From positions 136,138 through 183,813 of the forward strand of contig NW_019775520.1 in NCBI RefSeq assembly GCF_001039355.2: 47,676 nucleotides of DNA, given 5' to 3'. The notes below the pieces were generated by a model. That model worked only from the letters and a program-made list of their open reading frames with translations, made no database searches and had not been told where the DNA came from. A program made the position numbers and the translations under genes. This document shows, one piece after another, positions 13,601 through 24,605 of the stretch. This DNA comes from Lingula anatina (lineage: Eukaryota > Brachiopoda > Lingulata > Lingulida > Lingulidae). Each line of letters begins with the position of its first letter. Positions within the stretch are counted from its first letter, which is position 1.

Positions 13601-14518
13601 ACTGGGTGGGTAAATAGAATGTCTTATTGTGTGTAGCTACTAAAGCCATGTGGTAGTAGTAGTAGTAGTAGTAGTAGTTTTTGAACGAGGTATTCATGTT
13701 AAGTATCCAGTCAGTAATTTGACAAAAAATAACATTGTTCAGATATGTAGAAAGAAATATAAAAATTGTAAACTCTGGGTGGATTTTTATAAATTACACA
13801 AATTACACAGAGACACAGTATGATTTTTAGTTTGACCAAATACATTTCATACTTTACCCTGAAAAGGTTTCTTATAGTTTGACTGTATTTCATATGATTT
13901 CAGCCATGTATGGCCTAACTGACCATGACCGCATGTTCTCTCATGAAGCAGCTCATGATGAGGAGGAAGATGACGAGGGTGGTACAGATTATATACAAAG
14001 CAGGGTGAGGCACATTGAAAAAATATCAATACCTTTGGGCATTTATAAAGATGCCACGTGAGAGATTAGTATTACATTTATTGTAGAACAGTGTATAATG
14101 TTACAGTTAGTAGTAATTTTTTTCATTTAAATGAAATGATGTTTGTGTTAAAATGAAAGAACAATGAGCAACATTTTATTTCTTCACATTCCATCATTCA
14201 GTAAGTATTCAGAAGAAATTACATTTAGTCACCCAAGGTCTGTGAAAAATAATCCCCCCCCCCTTCCCCCACCGAGTTCTTAGATTAATGAATGTACTGT
14301 GTTTGTCTTTGTAAGGCCCAGAAAGCTCTTGAAACAATCAACATGGAGTCACAGATGAACACACAAATGCAGGAGACCATGTCCAAATACCCTCCCAATT
14401 ATCTTGTACATGACAGTCTGCAGCAGCCTCCCATAGTGGCACCAAGTAGGGATGATACTAAACGTTCCATGCCCAGCAGACCTCCAGGTGGGTTAAGAAT
14501 TTCAGAAATCAATTATAT

Positions 14519-14561
<43 letters not shown>

Positions 14562-17400
14562 TAATCGATTTTAAAAGTGTTGAAAAAATTAAAAACATGC
14601 AGTAATGCCTGTTGCTACTATAAAGAAACTTTGGCTTGCCAAAAATGAAGTTCAGACTTGTAGCTTTTCTATTTCTGGGTATTTGCATCTGGTATAGCAA
14701 TTATTCAGTTCTGTGAGTTTTGTTACTCGAGTTTTGAAATTTCACTGTAGCTGTTTTCTTGGCAACAATAAGTGACTGAAATAATTGATATGCACCTTTA
14801 ATGGTATTGTGGTTTTTATTTGGTGCAAATTTTCTCTCAGCTCCCACGACCAGCTCTGGGCCTCTCATTGATCTGGCTGCTGTTGATACAGAATCAGAGG
14901 ATAGTGAGATTGATGAGGGCTTGAACCAGACTCTGGCAGACCTTACACTAGAAGATGTAGATATGGAGGATGAAGCACATCAACAGGTAGATGACAAATA
15001 TTGCTAAGTAGATATTATGTGTGAATTGTGTAGTGTACATATATAAATGTAGATGTGCTGCTATGAATATTGAGAGGAAACAAAATTGTTGTTATAACTT
15101 AGAATGAAAACTAGATTTTTCTTTTGTGAAAATAAAATTGAAAAATGAAATGGCTAAATGTAGTAACACCTAAAACTAAAAAATGTCCATTTTTGTTACT
15201 TGTTCATTAAAAAAAAAAATTGTCATAAAATCCTTTTAGACATGTACAGTTATTGGAGTATTTTAAAAATCTCTTGATCTTATCACTTTCCAACAATTTC
15301 AGGAAAATGGGAAGAAAGAAGAAGTTCCAAGCAGCCCAGAAAGACAACCTATTATTATTGAAGAACAGATGATAGTGTCTCCAGATGCCTCAAGACCCAT
15401 CATCACAACACAGCGAGTAGACAAGGAACCTTTCACCAACTTCAATGAACTCCTCAAGAGTGAATGTAAGAATGAAAGCAATCCAGCATCTTTGACTGAA
15501 GACGGACCTGATATCAGAGCTGATTCCACTGATTTTGAGCAAGGGAATGGTCGGAAAACACCACATGACTCTTTGCCCTTTGGAAAGGAGAAAAGGTTAG
15601 AAGAAAGCAGTGTCATTGTTTTAGACTCTGCCAGCAACACTCCACAAGTAAAACACCTTAATCCAGCTTCTGGCAGTGTGGACAGAATCTGTATCCCTGA
15701 TAGTGATGAGGATGATGGTGATGATGATGATGGGGGAGAGATGGTTGTAGATGACAGCTTCACCAGTGCCAAAGGTCGGTCAGAGGCTTCCACTTCAAAA
15801 AGTGACTCCAATAATATTTCTGATGTCAAAGTACAGTATAGTCCCCATGGCAGGGCCAGATCTGTTCAAGTCTATGACAGCCCGGTTGTAGGGCCTACAA
15901 TAGATATGGAAGACAGTCCTGTACACACAGCTAAGAAGCAGTCCAGGCGTACTAGAATTGCATCTTCATCAGATGAGGAAGAGATATCTGCTTCAGTGAG
16001 TATGGTTTGCAGTGCTTATTTCAAATATTATTAGAAAACAAGACGTATGTGATAAACAGACAGTTCTGTAATAAATCTTGGTTTAAGCCAAAGTTCGATT
16101 TGCAAAGAAACCATCAACAGTCTCAAGTGAAAATTTTTAGAATTATGCCCAATTTCAGGATTTTCAGTCTTCATTTTGATGTTTTTTTTTTTTTTTTTTT
16201 TTTTTTTCATATGGTCTGAATGCAATTGCAAGTTAGAAATTGCAAGCTATGCTTTTAGGATTTTCAGTTTTTTCAACTTTCACCTATCTAATCTCATCTT
16301 TCTTGCACTTTGTGTTAATATAATTTCATTCATTTCACAAAATTTCAGAAAGAGAAAGAGGGTTATAACACTGCACCATCATCCCCGGCAAGTGGAATGC
16401 CTGTGATCATCAGTAGTTCTGAGGGAGAAGATGAGGATGGCAATAGTTCAAACAAAATTGGAAGGAGTGCCAAAATCAGAAAAGAAGGGGGCCTCAACAT
16501 TTCGCAAGGAAAGTCACAAGAGGCAAACAGCTCACAGGAGGAAGAAGGGGATGATGTTATCAGTTCACAGGAGGAGGAAGAGGAGGAGGCAGGCAGCAGT
16601 ACGGATGACTTCATAAATAATGATTCTGAAGAATTAGAAGAAGAGGAAGAGTCAGTAGAAGAGGAGGAAGAAGGCAGTGAAGAAGGTCAGTTTCACTTTA
16701 AATTTATATGTACCAGAACAAAAAGAGATTCAAATATCTACCTCAGAGTTGAAACTTATTTTGCTGTTATTATAAAACATTAATTGAATGTAGATTTTTG
16801 TCACATTTTAACTTTTGGTAGGTTTTTGTGATTTGAAAATTTGTAGGGTATGCATAATAATCTGGAATGTCATCATTTCAGGTGCATAATATAAATGTTT
16901 GAAACTATTTTCCTCATTTAAGATTCTGATGAAGAAAATGAAATAGAGGATTCTGAAGAGGAAATGCCTGCTGAAAAAATACAGGAATTTGAACATGCCA
17001 GGAATTTGGCAAGGTATCATCTTGAAATCCTTGTTTGAAAATTCATGGTAAAATATGAACTACTTTCAAAATGTTCATCTGTATAGTGAGACAGTATGCA
17101 GTTTTAGTAAGGATTCCTACTGCATCAACCAAATGAGAAAATTAATGCAGAGTTTCTAAAACAGTCAAGTTTTCATCTGCAGTATTTTTTATGGTTTGAA
17201 AACAATTTACTAGTCTAAAATAATACTCATTTTAAATAATTACATTAGCTTATGTTATCTATAATTTCAGGCAATATTATGAAAATGGCCGGCACAATCA
17301 AGCTATGGTGCACATTCTTAAAGCCTTGGAGATCCATCACGATGATAGTCTGAAACTCATGGCACTGAAAATAGCCCAGAAGAGAAAGAAAGGAGAGTAG
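4629..17400 (+). CDS. ERCC6L: ERCC6L / PICH, SNF2-family DNA translocase (complete, 22 coding exons)
   Basis: Exons: 4629-4692, 5114-5322, 5582-5769, 7078-7203, 8384-8549, 8902-9027, 9311-9403, 9684-9859, 10059-10164, 10440-10558, 10755-10968, 11110-11223, 11386-11434, 12990-13179, 13457-13605, 13904-14004, 14316-14487, 14841-14986, 15303-15995, 16349-16685, 16923-17013, 17271-17400. All phases agree; the sum is 3759 nt (1252 codons plus stop; human PICH is about 1250). An N-terminal TPR lies at about residues 41-91. Walker A is DDMGLGKT (151-158), motif II DEGH (257-260), then [21 protein letters not shown] and [11 protein letters not shown] (595-605). An acidic, serine-rich tail (about 840-1180) carries SUMO-interaction-like VIVLDS (940), ICIPDSDE (965) and VIISSSEG (1086), followed by a second TPR at the C-terminus (about 1195-1245). 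Both end TPRs are hallmarks of PICH, which binds ultrafine anaphase bridges at centromeres. The CDHPRLL exon (10440-10558) is short and easily missed. Introns hold simple repeats and small palindromes. Confidence 0.96.
5837..5872. repeat. AT-rich (TTTA)n tract in ERCC6L intron
   Basis: Run of TTTATTTATTTA-type units inside the third intron of ERCC6L. A similar longer tract occurs at 14517-14562. Confidence 0.7.
6538..6720. repeat. Two related short palindromes in an ERCC6L intron
   Basis: The first pairs GATGTGCAA (6538-6546) with TTGCACATC (6568-6576). The second pairs GCGTGCAATTT (6683-6693) with AAATTGCACGC (6710-6720). Both enclose a T-rich loop and are followed by TCCCGGCC, so they look like two diverged copies of one short element about 145 bp apart. 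Confidence 0.6.
11563..11588. repeat. Perfect 26-bp palindrome in ERCC6L intron
   Basis: The segment centred on AATGCATT, flanked by AAGCAGGCC and GGCCTGCTT, equals its own reverse complement over 26 bases. It lies near the start of the 1.55-kb intron 11435-12989. CGGCCCG motifs occur just after it and again near 12795, so it may belong to a small mobile element. Confidence 0.75.
12365..12900. promoter_or_regulatory. Cluster of promoter-like motifs inside an ERCC6L intron
   Basis: In order: ETS-like CCGGAAGTG (12370-12378), CRE palindrome TGACGTCA (12384-12391), YY1-like AAAATGGCTGCC (about 12607), and NRF1-like CATGCGCATT near 12875. These sit in a locally CpG-richer part of an otherwise AT-rich intron. 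It may be an internal or cryptic promoter, or a transposon carrying one. Evidence is motif co-occurrence only. Confidence 0.25.
13654..13678. repeat. (TAG)n microsatellite
   Basis: Seven or so TAG/GTA units in the intron after ERCC6L exon 13457-13605. Confidence 0.8.
14517..14562. repeat. (TTTA)n microsatellite
   Basis: About eleven TTTA units just downstream of the donor of ERCC6L exon 14316-14487. Confidence 0.9.
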
Positions 17401-18446
17401 ACTTCATCAGATTACTAAGCATCAGCACAGAAACCATAAAATCTACTTGGTGCTCAGAAAACATGATTTTGTTTGTTTAATATTCACTACCATATTATGC
17501 AATAAGTCTGTTGGCCTACAGAAAGATGGAACACGCGGCATATGATAACTGAACTCTTTACTGGTGCAATGTTAACTAATACAGGACTTTTGACTTTCTA
17601 CAACACTCCCTCATTACAAGAAGTACTCTATATTTAGAGAAAAAATTGTCTAGAAAAGTAAAAAAACTCTATCATGGAATGTACGTGTTATTTTTTTGTA
17701 ACCATGCTGGTTCTTATATAAAATAAGTAAAATGATTTATTATTAAAAAATGCTGAAGATAGATAAAAGCAGTAAGAGGGTGCATTTTTCTCATTTGAAA
17801 CAACATTTTCACGAAGGTACATAAATGTGAAAAATTCAACTTTCACATAAAAATTGGAGAAGCTCTTTAAAATGGATGCTGATTTAGTAACAACTTTCAT
17901 TGAATATAGAAAATTTATGTATTACATGTTATACAATTTTCAGTATACATAACGAAAATTTACATTAGTCAATTAAACTAACAAGGACCTTTGGATGGCT
18001 AGTGAGATTCTTTCAGATACACATGCATCAACTTAGAATATGATATATACACAGTACACTTACACATTTTAATACTTGTCATTAAATGTATGTTCCTCGA
18101 ATATTTAGGTAAATACAGTACTGGAATGTGCAGTGATGTTTTTTAAACCTTTTTTAAAACATATTAAAATATAAATATAAATGAAACTTAAAGAGCACAC
18201 ATTTCAAAACCTAAGGGACTAATACAGAAAATCATGAGGTCTTTAATATCAAATATAATTTCTGTAAGACCAATATAAAATTGTACTATCATACAGTTTT
18301 CAAGCACCATGTGCACTAATGTTTCCCATTACTGAATAGACCAAATGAAATGTAACTATGTGATGTTAGCTCTTTTAACTCCTCCAGAGTAACATCCATT
18401 TTTTTTATTGAACACCATAAAATTATTAGTTTTGTGTGTTTGATTT
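17401..18446. other. Convergent 3' region between ERCC6L and the Cys-rich gene
   Basis: Non-coding, AT-rich. It must hold the 3'UTR of ERCC6L (plus) and that of the 18447 terminal exon (minus). A minus-strand AATAAA is present at 18409-18404, 38 bases past the stop at 18447. I found no unambiguous AATAAA for ERCC6L close to its stop. Confidence 0.5.
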
Positions 18447-18551
18447 TTAGTCATCATCTAGTGGTGGAGCTGCATCTTTGAGACTGATCTGACAGCATAA
18501 GCAGTTCAATTCATCGCAGTTACAATTGCAGTTGCAGCCACAGTTTCCACA
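18447..18551 (-). CDS. Alternative last exon 1 of the Cys-rich membrane protein
   Basis: Acceptor TATTTTCAG precedes the exon at 18551, which starts in phase 0 and encodes 34 residues before TAA (18449-18447). It opens with alternating cysteines (CGNCGCNCNCNC), then LNCLCCQISLK, and ends in an acidic DDD tail. The CC-x-ISLK block is shared with the other last exon (19680-19450), suggesting the two arose by exon duplication. A minus-strand AATAAA follows 38 bases later. Confidence 0.65.
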   Translation of the reverse strand, partial: CGNCGCNCNCNCDELNCLCCQISLKDAAPPLDDD

Positions 18552-21500
18552 CTGAAAATAGTTATACTCATGTTAACTCATTTAATAAGATTCAGAACTG
18601 TTTGTAAACTTCAAGTAAATCTGGAAAAGAAAAGAATGCATATGAAGGAATATCTTTAAGGTATTCAAAATAAGCGAGGAAATGCTACTTTTATGCTGTG
18701 GAAAATATTATATATATATTTTTAGTCGTATTAAAGGTTAATTTTTTTCCAACCAAACAAATTGGCTAAGACATTTAAATTTTGACCACACCACCTAGTG
18801 GTTAAACAAGAACAAAAACAATGAGGAAAACTAAATATCTTTGCCAATTATTCTAGATGGAGAAAACTTCATATAAAATGCTACATAACACATCCTGATA
18901 AACTTATTTTCTTTTATACATATTGTTCCTACAAAATGTTTCAGCAAATAATTTTGTAGCCTTTATACTGCTATGCAAGTAAAATAATCAAACTGCTGTT
19001 CCAGTTACCGTGCTCCCATACTAAAAGTGTTTGATTAAAACTGAAATTTAAGGTTTAAAAATGGTGAAAGCAAACGGTTCCAAATGTTAAATCAACACTG
19101 ACATCTTCTGATTTTTATGGAAACAAATACCTGCAAACAAAATCTAGGATGTAAGCCAAATCAATTGATGAAATTTATACATGCATATCATGCTGGCAAA
19201 TCCCTCAATTTCTCATGCACTACCATCCCAACCCCTGTCATGCTCTTGCAAATTATACCAATACAAATATAACATGCTAAGTATTCAATGCCTTCATCTC
19301 TGTGGGTGTTGATTGTGATTCCCAGTAACTAAAATAGACAAAATCAAATAATTAGGAAAAAAATACAAAGCAGATTAAATATTCAAATTCCCCAAGCTGT
19401 GAGCATGCATGCCAGGCTGGTTTACCATCATTTATTAGTGGGTTACTGGTTACGAATGCTGGGCAGATGGTGTTGCAGCAAGTGGATAATGAGATGCCAC
19501 ACTAGGTGGCGCATGCCAAGACAGACCAGCGTGGTGCTGGGGCACCATGGTAGTATGCTGTGGCTGGGCTGTAGCACCAGGTTGAGCAGGCTGCTGTTTG
19601 AGGCTTATCTCAAAGCAGCAAAAACTGCAACTGTCACATTCTGGTGGTTGACAGCCACAGGTACAGTTATGGCTACTGCACTACATAGAAAATTACATAA
19701 AATCAAAATCAATGGGATATTCTGTAAAGAAAATTATTTAAAAGACATCCTTTTCCTACAACCAAATCAGTTGGTATCAGACATGTACATGCTGTCACAC
19801 ACAACAATATAGATATGTGTGGATAAATTTGGCAATTGCAATCAGAGTTTAAAGTAAGTCCAAAAACTCTTTAAATATTAAAAACTGTTACATGTGCAAG
19901 TGTGTCTTCTTTTTTCATATAATCAATGACTGAGCATGTAATAAAACATTGTTAGCAACATTATTCTACTGAATAGTGTGACAGAACTAACAATATATTT
20001 TTGTTTTATTTTTGTGTAAATTGTATATTATTATTATTAAGACTCTCTACTTACATCACAACATTGTTCATTTTCACCGCAGCATCCTCCTTCACCACAG
20101 CACTGACATGTCACAATATCAGCAAAGTCCATGCTCTGAAATGATTTTTTTTTTTTTTGAAAAAACACAACACACATTGAAAAATTATGCCAACTTGAAG
20201 CTAGACATATAAGAATGTATAATATGTTTACACATGTGCCCATATACAAATGTGAATTTTTTTCAAATACACATTGAATATGCAAATTTACTAATCTCAT
20301 TTCCTTATTAAAAATGTAATTTTCTTATCAATGATTTCATTTTTTTTTCTAAAAAGAAAATTGTCAATTGCAACAAACAAATAAAAAATCTACTGGTTCC
20401 AAATACTGCATGCATGCTTACAACATGATTCATTTGTTTGAACAATATGTATGAACAATTATATTATATGCAACATTTGTATGAACAATTGCTTAGGGAA
20501 TGTTCACCTAATACTGGTGATGCTGTTTGGGAGCTACAATTTTACAGGAAATTGCATGAAGCAGAAAAATTGAACATGCAACAGGGATATATAAAGAAAA
20601 TTTTGTAGTGTGTCTAACAATTTTGTATAAATCAAAGCTAGTCTTTGTATACAAAAAAGAAAAAAAAATTGTACCATAAGTGAGAAGAAAAATTAGCAGT
20701 GGTGTTTTATTTTCAAATTAATATTTCTTCGTAAAAGAACAGTTTAAGTGGATAAATAACATAATGTATGCAATGTTAACAAAATTGTCATTTTTTATTT
20801 TTATTTTTCAATTAACAAATAATAAATCTTGTGAGGTTTTGTAAATAAGCAAAAAAGGAAAAATATTGATTTAAAACTAATGATTACATGCTTTGTAATG
20901 AGCAATGTAAATTAATATCAAAAACGAAACCCAATCAAAAATTTACATCAATGCAACCAATAACGACTAACAGCGAATGAATATATCAATGAATAGCTGC
21001 ATTTAACTGTGAAGCATAATGGGTGTTTATTACCTGACAGCATTTCTGAATGTAAAAAAGTTAATAATAAAAATTTACATGATAAACATCACAAATATTT
21101 GCCTTAATTAAGACATGACTAACACTCGGTTACAAAAAAAATTGCAGTGTGAGAAGAAGCTTTTAGAGTGACATTTCTTAATCTAAACAAATTCTTGAAA
21201 TGCTTTCAATACAAGACTACCAACTATTTAAATAAATTGGAACATGAAGGAATAAAAAAAACCACTGACCCTTCTCTGAGGGCACACCGAATCCAAACAT
21301 GACTCAATGTTGGGTGATCGACAACAGTTGCAGCATTCAGCAAATCCAATCCAGCATTCACAGCACTGTGGCTCTCCTTCCTTCCCACAGCAATTACACT
21401 CACCGCAGATACCTCTGGACTAGAAGAAAAAACATGAATAATAACTGCTGTTATCATCTACAGTAGATGTAAAGTTTTTGCATTTATATAAAGCATGGTG

Positions 21501-24364
21501 AAATAAGATTGTCACTGGCTTTTGTGTAACGATTAAAAAGGTAAAATTGTCATGCTCTTTGAAAATTATAATTTACCTTTTATTAACACTTTCAAACATG
21601 CTTTGCCAAAATGAACCATTAATGTTGGCTACATTGTCTTTACTAGATTGTACAAAACTAAGATCACATGAAGACTAGGCTAGGGTATTGATTTAATTAT
21701 AATGCAGGTAGTAATTCCTAATATTATACTTGCTGACATCTTTTTTTATGGATCCAGCATATAACATATAGGGTATCTGTTTATTTTTCAAATGATTTAG
21801 TACACAGTATGCAATACACATTATAACAATTTCATTTTACATGACAGTCTAAATTAAGCCCAAATTTCAATACTTAATACTTAAGCAGAAGCTGTGGCAG
21901 GGGCTTTCTCTATGAAATAGCTGACATGATTTTTAATGCAAAAACNGGACATCCTTTTCCTACAACCAAATCAGTTGGTATCAGACATGTACATGCTGTC
22001 ACACACAACAATATAGAAATGTGTGGATAAATTTGGCAATTGCAATCAGAGTTTAAAGTAAGTCTAAAAACTCTTTAAATATTAAAAACTGTTACATGTG
22101 CAAGTGTGTCTTCTTTTTTCAGATAATCAATGACTGAGCATGTAATAAAACATTGTTAGCATCATTATTCTACTGAATAGTGTGACAGAACTAACAATAT
22201 ATTTTTGTTTTATTTTTGTGTAAATTGTATATTATTATTATTAAGACTCTCTACTTACATCACAACATTGTTCATTTTCACCGCAGCATCCTCCTTCACC
22301 ACAGCACTGACATGTCACAATATCAGCAAAGTCCATGCTCTGAAATGATTTTTTTTTTTTTTTTTTTGAAAAACATAACACACATTGAAAAATTATGCCA
22401 ACTTGAAGCTAGACATAAGAATGTATCATATGTTTACACATGTGCCCATATACAAATGTGAATTTTTTTCAAATACACATTGAACATGCAAATTTACTAA
22501 TCTCATTTTCTTATTAAAAATGTAATTTTCTTATCAATGATTTCAGTTTTTTTTCTAAAAAGAAAATTGTCAATTGCAACAAACAAATAAAAAATCTACT
22601 GGTTCCAAAAACTGCACGCATGCTTACAACATGATTCATTTGTTTGAACAATATGTATGAACAATTATATTATATGCAACATTTGTATGAACAATTGCTT
22701 AGGGAATGTTCACCTAATACTGGTGATGCTGTTTGGGAGCTACAATTTCACAGGAAATTGCATGAAGCAGAAAAATTGAACATGCAACAGGGATATATAA
22801 AGAAAATTTTGTAGTGTGTCTAACAATTTTGTATAAATCAAAGCTAGTCTTTGTATACAAAAAAGAAAAAAATTTGTACCATAAGTGAGAAGAAAAATTA
22901 GCAGTGGTGTTTTATTTTCAAAATAATATTTCTTCGTAAAAGAAGAGTTTAAGTGGATAAATAACATAATGTATGCAATGTTAACAAAATGGTCATTTTT
23001 CATTTTTATTTTTCAATTAACAAATAATAAATCTTGTGAGATTTTGTAAATAAGCAAAAAAGATAAAAAAATTGATTTAAAACTAATGATCACATGCTTT
23101 GTAATGAGCAATGTAAATTAATATCAAAAACGAAACCCAATCAAAAATTTACATCAATGCAACCAATAATGACTAACAGCGAATGAATATATCAATGAAT
23201 AGCTGCATTTAACTGTGAAGCATAATTTGTGCTTATTACCTGACAGCATTTCTGAATGTAAAAAGGTTAATAATAAAAATTTACATGATAAACATCACAA
23301 ATATTTGCCTTAATTAAGACATGACTAACACTCGGTTACAAAAAAAAAAAGGAAAATGCATTATCATACACACATTTCATACTTTTAAAGAATGTCTTCA
23401 GTTCAGAATAATATTAATTTTCCAATTAATAAGTAATAGCAGTGTGAGAAGAAGCTTTTAGAGTGACATTTCTTATTCTAAACAAATTCTTGAAATGCTT
23501 TCAATACAAGACTACCAACCGTTTTAATAAATTGGGACATGAAGGAATAAAAAAAAACCCCACTGACCCTTCTCTGAGGGCACACTGAATCCAAACATGA
23601 CTCAATGTTGGGTGATCGACAACAGTTGCAGCATTCAGCAAATCCAATCCAGCATTCACAGCACTGTGGCTCCCCCTCCTTCCCACAACAATTACACTCA
23701 CCGCAGATACCTCTGGACTGGAAGAAAGAACATGAATAATAACTGCTATTGTCATCTAGATGTAAAGTTATTGTATAAATATATAAAGCATGGCGAAATA
23801 GGATTGTCACTGGCTTTTGTGTAATGATTAAAAAGGTCGAATTATCATGCTCTTTGGAAATAATTTACCTTTTATTAACAATTTCAAACATGCTTTGCCA
23901 AAATGAGCCATTAATGTTGGCTGCATTGTCTTTGTTGCAGATTGTATGAAATTGAGAACACATTAAGACTAGGCTACTCAGTAGAGTATTGATTTAATGA
24001 TAATGCTGGTAGTAATTCCTAATATTCTACTTGCTGACATTTTTTAATGGATCCAGCATATAATATATTGAGTATCTGTTTATTTTTCAAATGATTTAGT
24101 ACACAGTATGCAATGCACATTATCATAATTTCATTTTACATGAGTCTTAATTAAGCCCAAATTCCAATACTTAAGCAGAAGCAGTGGCTTTCTCTTTGAA
24201 ATACCTGACATGATTTTTAATCCAGAAACTGTACATACCAGCAAACATTGTCTGACCATTAATATTATAATAACAATGAGGAGATATCCACCAATGGCAA
24301 TACACACAATAGCGGCTGTAGGGAGAACAGGATCAGCAGCAACAGCTGGGATGGTAGTGCTTGT
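18447..24364 (-). CDS. Cysteine-rich single-pass membrane protein, 5' end missing; internal exons present twice
   Basis: Read on the minus strand. A transmembrane exon (24364-24239, 42 codons) has a Ser/Thr/Pro stalk (TSTTIPAVAADPVLPT), about 20 hydrophobic residues, then VRQC. Next comes a 50-codon exon (23717-23568, again 21419-21270) with 13 cysteines, including QCCECWIGFAECCNCC. It is followed by a 12-nt microexon encoding KCCQ (23251-23240, 21045-21034) and a 27-codon exon with 7 cysteines (22339-22259, 20135-20055). Two alternative last exons follow, at 19680-19450 or 18551-18447. Every exon is phase 0 with GT..AG borders. Positive charge after the membrane segment suggests the Cys-rich part is cytoplasmic, where clustered cysteines could be palmitoylated or bind metal; both are inference. 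The coding sequence is identical in the two internal copies. The signal peptide and ectodomain exons are absent, presumably lost at the join at 24582. I do not recognise the family. Confidence 0.7.
19450..19680 (-). CDS. Alternative last exon 2 of the Cys-rich membrane protein
   Basis: Acceptor TTCTATGTAG is followed by 76 codons and a TAA (19452-19450). It starts with CSSHNCTCGCQPPECDSC, then FCCFEISLK, then a Gln/Pro/His-rich tail absent from the other last exon. Start phase is 0, so either last exon can follow the 27-codon exon. A minus-strand AATAAA at 19436-19431, only 14 bases past the stop, supports use as a true terminal exon. Confidence 0.65.
   Translation of the reverse strand, partial: CSSHNCTCGCQPPECDSCSFCCFEISLKQQPAQPGATAQPQHTTMVPQHHAGLSWHAPPSVASHYPLAATPSAQHS
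19744..21945. repeat. Long direct repeat, copy A (Cys-rich gene internal exons)
   Basis: Homologous end to end with 21947-24230, with scattered substitutions, homopolymer-length differences and an insertion of about 80 bp present only in copy B (about 23350-23435). It stops at a single n at 21946, at the point equivalent to just before the transmembrane exon in copy B. Confidence 0.9.
21034..21045 (-). CDS. 12-nt microexon (KCCQ), copy A
   Basis: Minus strand reads ACATTCAG, then AAATGCTGTCAG, then GTAATA: an acceptor, four in-frame codons and a donor. The cysteine pair fits the flanking exons, and the same 12 bases with both splice sites occur in copy B at 23251-23240. Inclusion in mRNA is not proven. 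Confidence 0.5.
21946..21946. other. Single-base gap n (contig join)
   Basis: Sits exactly at the boundary of the two long direct repeat copies, so the tandem order is not supported by continuous sequence. Confidence 0.9.
21947..24230. repeat. Long direct repeat, copy B (Cys-rich gene internal exons)
   Basis: Second copy of the block at 19744-21945. It begins at the join base and continues past the block into the unique transmembrane exon at 24239-24364. Exonic bases are identical between the copies; introns differ by roughly a few percent by eye. Confidence 0.9.
23240..23251 (-). CDS. 12-nt microexon (KCCQ), copy B
   Basis: Identical exon and splice borders to 21045-21034, in the second copy of the duplicated block. 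Flanking intron sequence differs slightly between the copies while the exon does not. Confidence 0.5.
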
Positions 24365-24581
24365 CTGAAAATGACAAATACTTGAGTGCAATATATAAAT
24401 ATTGTATTTTATTTAAATTAAGTCAGAAACGTTAAATTATATCTTTAAGAATGCAATTAATAAATATTGTCTCTTAGTCATATAAAGTCAGAAATGTTAA
24501 AATGTACTTAAAGAATCAATGGGAAACTAAAAACTGGCGGCAAAAAGTTCTATTCCTTTTAGTCCTAGATTGATAGCATTT

Positions 24582-24582
24582 N
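24582..24582. other. Single-base gap n (contig join) cutting two genes
   Basis: Left of it the minus-strand Cys-rich gene lacks upstream exons. Right of it ESS2 lacks its N-terminal exons. Both truncations are explained if unrelated or non-adjacent contigs were joined here. Confidence 0.8.
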
Positions 24583-24605
24583 CTATTTATTTCCCTTCTT
24601 TAAAG

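Noticed and set aside
15299-15829. 176-codon minus-strand open frame
   Set aside because: It lies antisense to the large acidic ERCC6L exon 15303-15995; its Ser/Leu/Pro-rich content is the mirror of Glu/Asp codons, with no splice context.
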